From positions 1 through 9,453 of the forward strand of contig DQTK01000026.1 of assembly GCA_015662815.1 (NCBI GenBank): DNA of 9,453 bases, written 5' to 3'. A model generated the notes under the pieces. It was not told the origin of the DNA. It was given only the letters and a program-made list of their open reading frames with translations, and did no database searches. The stretch comes from Aquifex aeolicus. Lineage in GTDB: Bacteria; Aquificota; Aquificia; Aquificales; Aquificaceae. This document shows, piece after piece, positions 1 through 6,012 of the stretch; the first letter of the stretch is position 1, and each line of letters begins with the position of its first letter. The translations under genes and the position numbers were made by a program.

Positions 1-95
1 ATGCTTTAAATGAGAAGGGGGGAGCGTATAAGAAGAAGGAAGAGACCCACAGGATGGCTCAAGCTAATATGGTCTTCTCCCACTTCAGGTGGTAA
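1..95 (+). CDS. rpsG: 30S ribosomal protein S7, 3' end only
   Basis: C-terminal 30 residues of ribosomal protein S7, a primary 16S rRNA-binding protein that organises the head of the small subunit. The visible frame runs from base 3 to the TAA at 93-95. It contains a GGAYKKKEETHRMAQAN stretch and ends FSHFRW, which matches the conserved bacterial S7 C-terminus (GGAVKKKEDVHRMAEAN...AHYRW, as in Thermus). The rest of the gene lies upstream of the window. It stops at the conserved RW, without the extended tail seen in E. coli S7. In many bacteria rpsG is followed by fusA and tuf, but here the next gene is an ArsA-like ATPase 49 bases on. It is too short for the usual ORF length cut-offs, so it rests on the C-terminal motif alone, which is distinctive. 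Confidence 0.88.
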   Translation, partial: ALNEKGGAYKKKEETHRMAQANMVFSHFRW

Positions 96-144
96 TTGTT
101 CTTTATCTGTTTATTTTTTCCTTTCCTTCTAAAATAACACATCT

Positions 145-1335
145 ATGAGGATTATCCTTTTTTCGGGAAAAGGGGGTGTAGGGAAAACTACTATATCCGC
201 TGCTACGGGATATAGGCTAGCCGAGCTAGGTAAAAAAGTTATAGTAGTTTCCTTAGACCCTGCCCACTCCCTCGCTGATTCCTTTGATATTCCCGAGGAA
301 ACGAGGAGAAAGGCAAAGGGGCTTCCTATAAAAGTTATGGATAACTTAGAAATCCAAGAAATAGACATACAAGAAGAAATTGATAGGTACTGGGGTGAAG
401 TTTACAGGTTTATAGAACTCCTTTTCAGTACAACGGGACTCCATGAAATACTCTCGGAAGAACTTGCTATACTGCCCGGTATGGAAGAAATAACAAGTCT
501 TCTTTACGTTAATAAATACTATAAAGAAGGAAACTATGATGTTTTAATCCTTGACCTTCCTCCGACGGGTGAGAGTATACGTTTCGTTTCTATGCCAACG
601 GTAATGAAATGGTATATGAGAAAGATTTTCAAGACCGAAAGGTTAATTATGAAAGTTGCACGGCCGACAGTTGGAAGAATGACAGATGTTCCTCTACCGG
701 ATGATGAGTACTTTAAAGCTTTGGAAACTTTTTATGAAAGACTAAAGGGTGTAGATGAAATATTGATAAGTCCGGATGTCACTTCCATAAGGATTGTTTC
801 TAATCCTGAAAAGATGGTCCTAAAAGAGAGCCAAAGAGCATTCTTATACTTCCTGCTCTTTGGAGTAAATGTTGACGCAGTTATAGTTAACAAAATTATT
901 CCTCAGGAAATTATAGAAAGGGAAAATTGTCAATTCTTTAAAAACTGGCTTGAAATTCAAAAAAGGTACGTTAAGGAAATAGAGGATTACTTTTCTCCTG
1001 TACCGGTGTTTAAGGTGCCCCTCTTGGAGGAGGAAGTTGTCGGATTGGAAAAATTGGAAAAGATTGCGAATATAATTTACGGTGAAAACTCCCCTGATGA
1101 AATATTTCACAAGGAAATTCCTTATAAAATCGAACAAAAAGATGATAATTACATAATAAGGATTAAAGCTCCGGGAGTAAAAAAAGAAAGTGTATCACTT
1201 GTAAGGGGTGAAGATGAAATAATAGTAAGGGTAGGAAATTTTAAAACCCATATAATGCTTCCCAGAAAACTCAGGAACCTGGAACCCGAAAAAGCTAAAG
1301 TTGAAGGGGATGAGATTTTAATCTATATGAAATAG
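145..1335 (+). CDS. ArsA/Get3-family ATPase with C-terminal HSP20-like domain
   Basis: Cytosolic P-loop ATPase of the ArsA/Get3 (deviant Walker A, SIMIBI) class, 396 residues. Seen: deviant Walker A GKGGVGKTT at residues 8-16 with the signature second Lys (K9), switch I SLDPAHSLADSFD at 36-48, and Walker B/switch II DVLILDLPPTGES at 132-144. The family normally has DxAPTG, so Leu138 and Pro139 are variant. The last ~75 residues (about 321-396) form a beta-rich HSP20/alpha-crystallin-like domain containing IRIKAPGV and ending KVEGDEILIYM, the architecture known as ArsA_HSP20. Only one Cys (in ENCQ) is present, so neither the arsenite-binding cysteines of ArsA nor the zinc CxxC of Get3 exist. 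Arsenite pumping or classical tail-anchored insertion is therefore unlikely, and a chaperone or protein-targeting role is inference. No Shine-Dalgarno is visible. ATG 145 places the P-loop at the expected N-terminal distance. The kinase gene follows after 18 bases. Confidence 0.92.
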   Translation: MRIILFSGKGGVGKTTISAATGYRLAELGKKVIVVSLDPAHSLADSFDIPEETRRKAKGLPIKVMDNLEIQEIDIQEEIDRYWGEVYRFIELLFSTTGLHEILSEELAILPGMEEITSLLYVNKYYKEGNYDVLILDLPPTGESIRFVSMPTVMKWYMRKIFKTERLIMKVARPTVGRMTDVPLPDDEYFKALETFYERLKGVDEILISPDVTSIRIVSNPEKMVLKESQRAFLYFLLFGVNVDAVIVNKIIPQEIIERENCQFFKNWLEIQKRYVKEIEDYFSPVPVFKVPLLEEEVVGLEKLEKIANIIYGENSPDEIFHKEIPYKIEQKDDNYIIRIKAPGVKKESVSLVRGEDEIIVRVGNFKTHIMLPRKLRNLEPEKAKVEGDEILIYMK

Positions 1336-1353
1336 ATTAAAATTTTAGTTTCC

Positions 1354-2169
1354 ATGGAAGAGTTTAAAAAAGGCGATGTTATATTGGGCTATTATCAAAT
1401 ACTTGACATTATAGGAGAAGGAAACTTCGGAAAGGTTTATAAAGTAAAGGCTCTAAAGGGAAAGTATAAAGGTAAAATTTTTGCTCTAAAAGTTGCTACA
1501 AATCCTTACGCTATTCAGTACCTTTGGAAGGAAGCTCAAACATTGATTCTCTTTCACCATCCCAACATAATTTCCCTTCAAAGTTATCTTTATAAAAAGG
1601 ATAAAAAGGAACTTTACCTGATTTACGAATATATGGACTTTGGAACGTTAAAAGACTACGTTGAGAGCAAAGGGAAACTATCCGAAGAGGAAAGCTTAAG
1701 AGTATTGAGGCACATAGTTAACGCTTTAGAATACCTTCATTCGCGGGGATACATACACAGTGATATAAAGCCTGAAAATATTTTCGGTAAAAGGATTCTG
1801 AATACCGTTTTGTGGAAACTCGGAGATTTCGGGCTTATAAAAATAAGAGGAGATGCATCGGTACTCGATATTAAGGGAACGATAGGGTTTATAGCTCCTG
1901 AAATATTCAGAGGGGAGATTCACAGGAGCAGTGATATTTTTTCTCTGGGATGCTTGACCTACTATATGCTGACCGGAAATACTCCCTTTGAAGGAGAAAA
2001 TCTTCGGGAAAGGAAAAGGAAAAATAAAGAGGGAAAGGTGGAAATTCCCGAAAATCTATCCGATAGAATGAAGAAACTGCTCAGGAAGATACTTCAACCC
2101 GACTACACGAAGCGTTTCCGAACGGCTAAAGAATTAAAAGAATATATGATTTCGGAGGGGTTAATGTGA
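1354..2169 (+). CDS. Hanks-type serine/threonine protein kinase, soluble
   Basis: Eukaryotic-like protein kinase, 271 residues, essentially a bare kinase domain with no membrane segment or PASTA-type sensor. Seen: glycine loop GEGNFGKVYK at 21-30, ATP-anchoring Lys46 in ALKV, alpha-C Glu60 candidate, catalytic loop HSDIKPEN at 135-142 (Asp137, Lys139, Asn142), DFG at 158-160, APE at 181-183, the DIFSLG helix and a KRFRTAKEL subdomain XI. All catalytic residues are present, so it should be active. The catalytic loop reads HSD rather than HRD, so this is a non-RD kinase, which usually does not depend on activation-loop phosphorylation. It lies 18 bases after the ArsA-like gene, and its stop overlaps the GTG start of a PP2C phosphatase gene, making an operon-encoded kinase/phosphatase pair. 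No Shine-Dalgarno is visible before ATG 1354. Substrates are unknown. Confidence 0.93.
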   Translation: MEEFKKGDVILGYYQILDIIGEGNFGKVYKVKALKGKYKGKIFALKVATNPYAIQYLWKEAQTLILFHHPNIISLQSYLYKKDKKELYLIYEYMDFGTLKDYVESKGKLSEEESLRVLRHIVNALEYLHSRGYIHSDIKPENIFGKRILNTVLWKLGDFGLIKIRGDASVLDIKGTIGFIAPEIFRGEIHRSSDIFSLGCLTYYMLTGNTPFEGENLRERKRKNKEGKVEIPENLSDRMKKLLRKILQPDYTKRFRTAKELKEYMISEGLM

Positions 2170-2798
2170 AATGGGTTACGGGAAGCCTATACTCTAATCC
2201 CTATGTATACGCAGACCGTTATTTAGTGACGAAGGATACCTTTGCAATAGCGGACGGTATGGGAATAGGGAAAGGGGCAATTCTCTCCGCAGAAAAGGCC
2301 ATAGAGCTTTTAAAGGAATTCAGACCTTTTCATTCTGAAGAAGATTTAGAAAGAGCTTTTTTAAAAATCAATAAAGAAATTATTAAAGAGATTGGAAAGC
2401 TCGGAGATACGGTGATTTCGGGAACGACACTCAGTGTAATTTCATTCAACTCCAGAAGATTTTATATAGGACATGTAGGAGATTCTAGAATATACCTACT
2501 CCGAAACGGAAATTTACAACTTCTTACAGAAGACCAGGTTAAGTTTAAGGGGAGTAAGAAAGTGGTAAAGGTTTTAGGACTGGAGTGGTCTCCGAGGGTC
2601 TATACATACTCCGATGAAGTCCATGAAGGAGATGTATTTCTCCTGATATCCGATGGGTTTGTAAATGTAATAAAGGAAAAGGAACTTCAAGATTTAATAA
2701 ATCCGGATAATCTCGGAGAGAGTAAAAATAAAATTATAGAAACATTCTCCGAAAGGACGAGTAGCGGAGAACTTACCTTTATTCTTATAAGGATTTAA
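2166..2798 (+). CDS. PP2C-family (PPM) protein serine/threonine phosphatase, divergent
   Basis: Metal-dependent phosphatase of the PPM/PP2C family, 210 residues, slightly shorter than the usual ~240. It starts with GTG at 2166, overlapping the kinase stop by 4 bases, so the two are likely translationally coupled. Seen: ADGMG at 29-33 with metal ligand Asp30, SGTTLS at 85-90, GHVGDSRIYLLRNG from 102 with Asp106, LTEDQV, and SDG at 162-164 with Asp163. Two expected features differ. The N-terminal NED is replaced by YAD (15-17), and the final metal-binding DN before the last strand is replaced by Gly201-Glu202 (GELTFILIRI). The fold is clearly retained, but binuclear metal binding may be altered or activity reduced. 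It presumably reverses phosphorylation by the adjacent kinase; this is inference from gene order. No signal peptide or membrane segment is present. Confidence 0.88.
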   Translation: MKWVTGSLYSNPYVYADRYLVTKDTFAIADGMGIGKGAILSAEKAIELLKEFRPFHSEEDLERAFLKINKEIIKEIGKLGDTVISGTTLSVISFNSRRFYIGHVGDSRIYLLRNGNLQLLTEDQVKFKGSKKVVKVLGLEWSPRVYTYSDEVHEGDVFLLISDGFVNVIKEKELQDLINPDNLGESKNKIIETFSERTSSGELTFILIRI

Positions 2799-2846
2799 AG
2801 GAAATTTTATCATAGTTTCTATTTTGAGGCATTAAAATTTATAACT

Positions 2847-3329
2847 ATGCTTAAAACACAGTTTGAATTTCCTGAAGAACTCAAAAAGAAACTGGAAGAA
2901 CATATAAATTACTTTCCAAAGAAAAGGCAGGCTATCCTGCTGTGTCTTCACGAAATACAGAACTTCTACGGATACATTCCACAGGAAAGCTTAAAACCGT
3001 TGGCTGATATGTTGGAACTTCCGCTAAATCACGTGGAAGGAGTAGTAGCCTTCTACGATATGTTTGACAGAAAAGACAAAGCAAAATACCGCATAAGGGT
3101 ATGTGTGAGTATAGTATGTCATCTCACGGGCAAAGAAAGATTGCTCCAGGCTCTCGAAAAAATCTTAGGTATAAGACCGGGAGAAGTAACACCGGATGGA
3201 AAGTTCAAGATTGTGCCGGTTCAGTGCCTCGGAGCTTGTTCAGAAGCTCCTGTATTTATGATTAATGATGATGAATATAAATTTGAAAGTGAGGTGCAGT
3301 TAAATGAAATCCTATCCCGCTATACCTAG
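2847..3329 (+). CDS. nuoE: NADH-quinone oxidoreductase subunit E (24 kDa, [2Fe-2S])
   Basis: NuoE, the 24 kDa subunit of complex I, carries the off-pathway [2Fe-2S] cluster N1a next to the FMN in NuoF, at the tip of the peripheral arm on the cytoplasmic side. The 160 residues show the thioredoxin-like ferredoxin cysteines Cys86-x4-Cys91 (RVCVSIVCHLTGKE) and Cys127-x3-Cys131 (QCLGACSEAP). The N-terminal part has the family helical region (RQAILLCLHEIQNFYGYIP and a VEGVVAFYDMF stretch). It starts 48 bases after the PP2C gene with no clear Shine-Dalgarno. The upstream stretch is AT-rich and may carry its own promoter, but no convincing -35/-10 pair is seen. It overlaps nuoF by 26 bases. NuoEF of A. 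aeolicus has been studied structurally as an isolated module, and this pair fits it in size and residues. Confidence 0.97.
   Translation: MLKTQFEFPEELKKKLEEHINYFPKKRQAILLCLHEIQNFYGYIPQESLKPLADMLELPLNHVEGVVAFYDMFDRKDKAKYRIRVCVSIVCHLTGKERLLQALEKILGIRPGEVTPDGKFKIVPVQCLGACSEAPVFMINDDEYKFESEVQLNEILSRYT
3291..3296 (+). promoter_or_regulatory. Shine-Dalgarno of nuoF inside nuoE
   Basis: GAGGTG lies 7 bases before ATG 3304 and within the nuoE coding region. It supports initiation of nuoF at 3304, despite the 26-base overlap with nuoE, and implies tight translational coupling of the two subunits. Confidence 0.65.
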
Positions 3330-4584
3330 AATTTATGCAGAAACAATTCTTAATATGTTGCTAAAAAGAGCTAAAAAGCCAAGAGTTCATTCTATAGAGG
3401 AATACATTAAGGACGGTGGATACCAAACCCTTGAAAAGGCATTGAATATGTCCCCTGAGGAAATAATAGAATGGGTAGATAAAAGCACGCTAAGGGGAAG
3501 AGGCGGAGCTGGATTTCCTACAGGTAAAAAGTGGAAACTCGCGGTTCAGAATCCGAAGCCGAGGTACTTTGTATGCAATGCGGATGAATCAGAACCGGGA
3601 ACATTCAAAGACAGGATAATAATAGAGAGGGACCCGCATCTCTTGATAGAAGGAATAATTATTTCTTCTTATGCGATAGGTGCCAATGAAGCCTACATTT
3701 ACATACGAGGAGAATATCCCGCGGGTTACTATATACTGAGAAATGCAATAGAGGAAGCAAAGAAAAAAGGGCTACTGGGAAAAAATATTCTGGGCTCGGG
3801 ATTTGATTTAGAAATCTACGTGGCGAGAGGGGCAGGGGCTTACATATGCGGGGAAGAAACAGCTCTTATAGAAAGTCTTGAAGGGAATAGGGGACATCCG
3901 AGGTTGAAACCTCCCTACCCGGTTCAAAAGGGTTTGTGGGGTAGACCTACCGTAGTCAATAACGTCGAAACTATAGCTAATATACCTTTTATAATTTCCA
4001 TGGGTTGGGAAGAATATAGATACATAGGTCCCAGTGATTATGCAGGTCCGAAGCTATTCCCTGTGAGTGGAAAAGTGAAAAAACCCGGGGTTTACGAACT
4101 TCCTATGAACACTACACTGAGAGAAGTTATCTTCAAATATGCAGGGGGAACACTGGGAAATAAAAAGGTTAAAGCTGTCTTCTCGGGAGCTTTAGATTGC
4201 TTTTCTGCAGAAGAGCTTGATATACCAATGGATTATTCTCCGTTAGGGTTCGGCGGAACGGGAACAGTGATAGTGCTTACAGAAGAAGATGATATAGTAG
4301 AAGCTGCACTGAAAATAGCTCAGTTCTATGAACACGAAACCTGCGGTCAGTGTACTCCCTGTAGAGTAGGTTGTTACGAACAGGCAAATTTCCTTGAGAA
4401 AATTTATAAAGGAGAAGCTACCGAGCAGGATTGGATAGGTTTTGAATTTGTAAATAAAAATATACAGCCCACCTCCATATGCGGTTTGGGGGCTGTTGCA
4501 GGAAGGCTGATAAGACAAACCTTAGAGAAGTTTCCCGAAGAGTGGGAAAAGTACAGGAAAAAGTTGCAAACCCTTTCTCTTTGA
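3304..4584 (+). CDS. nuoF: NADH-quinone oxidoreductase subunit F (51 kDa, FMN, NADH site, [4Fe-4S])
   Basis: NuoF is the NADH-oxidising subunit of complex I. It takes a hydride from NADH onto FMN and passes electrons to the [4Fe-4S] cluster N3. The 426 residues show GRGGAGFPTGKKW (65-77, nucleotide binding), NADESEPGTFKDR (92-104, with Glu95 and Glu97 at the NADH/FMN site), GAGAYICGEETALIESLEG, GHPRLKPPYP, and the cluster N3 cysteines Cys347-x2-Cys350-x2-Cys353 (CGQCTPCR) plus Cys393 (TSICGLGAVAG). All cofactor residues are intact. Start ATG 3304 is supported by a GAGGTG 7 bases upstream and lies inside the end of nuoE. No nuoG follows: the next gene is an unrelated small protein after 75 bases, so the remaining nuo genes must lie elsewhere. 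The C-terminus ends shortly after the cluster domain, as is normal for NuoF. Confidence 0.98.
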   Translation: MKSYPAIPRIYAETILNMLLKRAKKPRVHSIEEYIKDGGYQTLEKALNMSPEEIIEWVDKSTLRGRGGAGFPTGKKWKLAVQNPKPRYFVCNADESEPGTFKDRIIIERDPHLLIEGIIISSYAIGANEAYIYIRGEYPAGYYILRNAIEEAKKKGLLGKNILGSGFDLEIYVARGAGAYICGEETALIESLEGNRGHPRLKPPYPVQKGLWGRPTVVNNVETIANIPFIISMGWEEYRYIGPSDYAGPKLFPVSGKVKKPGVYELPMNTTLREVIFKYAGGTLGNKKVKAVFSGALDCFSAEELDIPMDYSPLGFGGTGTVIVLTEEDDIVEAALKIAQFYEHETCGQCTPCRVGCYEQANFLEKIYKGEATEQDWIGFEFVNKNIQPTSICGLGAVAGRLIRQTLEKFPEEWEKYRKKLQTLSL

Positions 4585-4659
4585 ATCCCTTTATATTCTT
4601 TCTTTGGATATCCACTTTTTTGTTGCAAAGGGGACGAGCAGGATTCAGAATTAAATATT

Positions 4660-5013
4660 ATGAATATAAAGTATCGTTATAAGAATTTAGAAATAGAACT
4701 TCTTAAGGAGCTTTCTAATCTTGATTATTACAACATTAAAACTCCATTTACTTCAAGGGATTTTTGGAAGGAATGGCAAGAAAAGTTTAATAAGGCATAC
4801 CTTACCAAAATAGCATTAAGGAATATAATTAGAACTCAAAAACTGAGCAGGAAGGATTATCTGAGGGTGAAAAATCTATTAAAGAAGTATGAAGATATAA
4901 TCTCTTACCTCAATAGTCTCAAAACTATTGCTTTAAGCGCAAGGGGATACATGGGCAGTTATTATATAGAGTTTGAAGAAGATGATGAAGATGAGAGCGA
5001 AGGAGGTGTTTAA
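4660..5013 (+). CDS. hypothetical protein with acidic C-terminal tail
   Basis: A 117-residue protein that I do not recognise. It is Lys-, Tyr- and Leu-rich with a predicted mostly helical body (about 40-95, including KDYLRVKNLLKKYEDI), and ends in a strongly acidic tail (about 104-114, EFEEDDEDESE). It has no cysteine, signal peptide or membrane segment, so it is probably cytosolic. ATG 4660 follows a 75-base gap after nuoF without a Shine-Dalgarno. The stop codon overlaps the next start by one base (TAATG), and a strong Shine-Dalgarno for that gene lies in its last codons. It therefore seems to be the first gene of a four-gene unit with a thioredoxin-like protein and two pseudopilins. A link to the pseudopilus or its assembly is only inferred from position. 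The regular coding pattern and overlap make it a real gene. Confidence 0.75.
   Translation: MNIKYRYKNLEIELLKELSNLDYYNIKTPFTSRDFWKEWQEKFNKAYLTKIALRNIIRTQKLSRKDYLRVKNLLKKYEDIISYLNSLKTIALSARGYMGSYYIEFEEDDEDESEGGV
5001..5008 (+). promoter_or_regulatory. Shine-Dalgarno of the thioredoxin-like gene
   Basis: AGGAGGTG is a near-perfect anti-16S match 4 bases before ATG 5013 and sits in the last codons of the preceding gene. It fixes the start and is the best ribosome binding site in the window. Confidence 0.8.
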
Positions 5014-5345
5014 TGTTTGATGGATTTAAGGAAGTTAGCGATAAAGATTTTTATAAAGCTGTTATGATGAACCCTAAACCTTCCGTGGTGATATTTACCG
5101 ACCCGAACAATCCCGCAAATGGACAAATCAAACCTATTCTTGAAAAATATCAAAAAATATACGGGGATAAGATTGACTTCTTCTACATGGATGTTGCAAA
5201 AAACACTTCCTTTGAAGACTTTGGAGTTTTTAATTTTCCTACAATACTCTACTTCAGGGATACCATGGAACTTGACCGTTACGATTTCATCCCTACGGAA
5301 GAAATGGTAGACCAAGCCATAAAGAGACTCTTAAGGATGGTATGA
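5013..5345 (+). CDS. thioredoxin-fold protein lacking both redox cysteines
   Basis: A 110-residue protein with the length and pattern of a single thioredoxin domain and no signal peptide. The stretch VVIFTDPNNPANGQIKPIL (25-43) lines up with VVDFWAEWCGPCKMIAPIL of thioredoxin, so the catalytic CGPC is replaced by Asn33-Pro34-Ala35-Asn36. The central strand (KIDFFYMDVAKN, 53-64) and the cis-proline region (FNFPTILYF, Pro76) are kept. There is no cysteine anywhere, so disulfide chemistry is impossible. It more likely serves as a binding, scaffold or chaperone-like module. It starts at the TAATG overlap behind a strong Shine-Dalgarno, and its stop overlaps the GspG start by 4 bases. This places it firmly in the pseudopilin operon, where it may assist pseudopilin handling (inference). 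The thioredoxin-fold assignment rests on pattern rather than search. Confidence 0.78.
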   Translation: MFDGFKEVSDKDFYKAVMMNPKPSVVIFTDPNNPANGQIKPILEKYQKIYGDKIDFFYMDVAKNTSFEDFGVFNFPTILYFRDTMELDRYDFIPTEEMVDQAIKRLLRMV

Positions 5346-5746
5346 TGAAAAGGGCATTTACATTAATAGAGGTTTTAGTGGTTTTAATTATTCTCGGTCT
5401 TTTAGCCGCACTCATAGTCCCTAAGCTTACAGGAAGAGTTGACGAAGCCAGGATTGAAACCACAAAACTCCAGCTAAAATCTATAAAGAGCGCCCTTGAG
5501 CAGTTTAAGTTGGACAATGGTTTTTATCCTACAACTCAGCAAGGATTGAAAGCTCTCGTAGAAAAACCGAGTACACCGCCAGAGCCAAAATATTGGAAGC
5601 AGTACTTGGAGAAATTACCAAAAGATGCATGGGGAAACGATTTCATCTATATATCGCCTGCAGGGGAAAGGCCTTATGAGTTAAAATCACCGGGTCCTGA
5701 CGGTATAGAAGGTACGGAAGATGATATAAGCATATGGGATTTGTAA
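5342..5746 (+). CDS. gspG: type II secretion major pseudopilin, GspG-like
   Basis: Major pseudopilin of a type II secretion system, an inner-membrane protein assembled into a periplasmic pseudopilus after prepilin peptidase cleavage. The class III signal reads KRA|FTLIEV with Glu at mature position 5, followed by a hydrophobic helix (VLVVLIILGLLAALIVP). The -1 residue is Ala rather than the usual Gly. The globular part has GspG hallmarks: NGFYPTTQQGLKALV, YLEKLPKDAWGNDFIYISP, and a C-terminal SPGPDGIEGTEDDI loop like the calcium-binding end of GspG. Length, 134 residues, is typical. ATG 5342 overlaps the previous stop (ATGA). A second ATG at 5345 is better spaced (7 bases) from AAGGA at 5333-5337 and may be the true start, removing one Met. 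The next pseudopilin gene overlaps its end by 13 bases. Confidence 0.93.
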   Translation: MMKRAFTLIEVLVVLIILGLLAALIVPKLTGRVDEARIETTKLQLKSIKSALEQFKLDNGFYPTTQQGLKALVEKPSTPPEPKYWKQYLEKLPKDAWGNDFIYISPAGERPYELKSPGPDGIEGTEDDISIWDL

Positions 5747-6012
5747 AAGGGAAAGGTTTTACGCTGCTTGAAGTAGTTATAGCCTTTACTATCCTCGGAA
5801 TAACCCTTTCCGTCCTTTTTACTTCACTTTCTCAAAGTATAAACACTCTAGAGAAACTGAAAAGAAACTGGGAAGATTTAATAACATTGGATAAAAGGGT
5901 TAATTTGGGTTCTACTGAAGGAGTAGAGGTTTACGAAAAAAAATTGGAGGAATATAACCTTAGGGTAAAAATTTACAGAAAGGGAAATGTAGAACTGATT
6001 ACGATTGAATAA
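5734..6012 (+). CDS. minor pseudopilin, GspI-like, short
   Basis: A 92-residue prepilin-type protein. The N-terminus reads GKG|FTLLEV with Glu at mature position 5 and a hydrophobic helix (VIAFTILGITLSVLF). This FTLLEVVIAF style is most like GspI among minor pseudopilins, though GspH/GspJ or a type IV minor pilin cannot be excluded. The remaining globular part is only about 55 residues, shorter than usual for GspI (about 120 in total). It should be inserted in the inner membrane and cleaved by prepilin peptidase, then join the tip of the pseudopilus with the product of the upstream GspG-like gene, whose end it overlaps by 13 bases. No strong Shine-Dalgarno is visible, so coupling to gspG is likely. 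Its 3' end overlaps the oppositely oriented ABC ATPase gene by 14 bases. Confidence 0.8.
   Translation: MGFVKGKGFTLLEVVIAFTILGITLSVLFTSLSQSINTLEKLKRNWEDLITLDKRVNLGSTEGVEVYEKKLEEYNLRVKIYRKGNVELITIE

Noticed and set aside
77..120. Small hairpin CCAC-TTCAG-GTGG over the rpsG stop followed by a T-rich tract, as a terminator
   Set aside because: Only 4 base pairs, and the T tract begins some 20 bases later, so it does not fit an intrinsic terminator.
2824..2845. TTGAGG/TATAAC before nuoE as a promoter
   Set aside because: The spacing is only 10 bases, incompatible with a sigma-70-type promoter.
4404..4628. Minus-strand open frames opposite the end of nuoF, and a + strand frame at 4479-4682
   Set aside because: They overlap the well-supported nuoF, have irregular composition and no recognisable domain, so they are shadows.
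4602..4630. GGATATCC palindrome then TTTTTT, with CTTTG/CAAAG flanks, as the nuoF terminator
   Set aside because: The palindrome has no loop, and the 5-bp flank stem has a loop of 19 that contains the T run. Not a credible terminator.
4623..4651. TTGCAA and CAGAAT spaced 17 as a promoter for the 4660 gene
   Set aside because: Both boxes are only 4/6 matches in AT-rich sequence; chance is too likely to list it as a feature.
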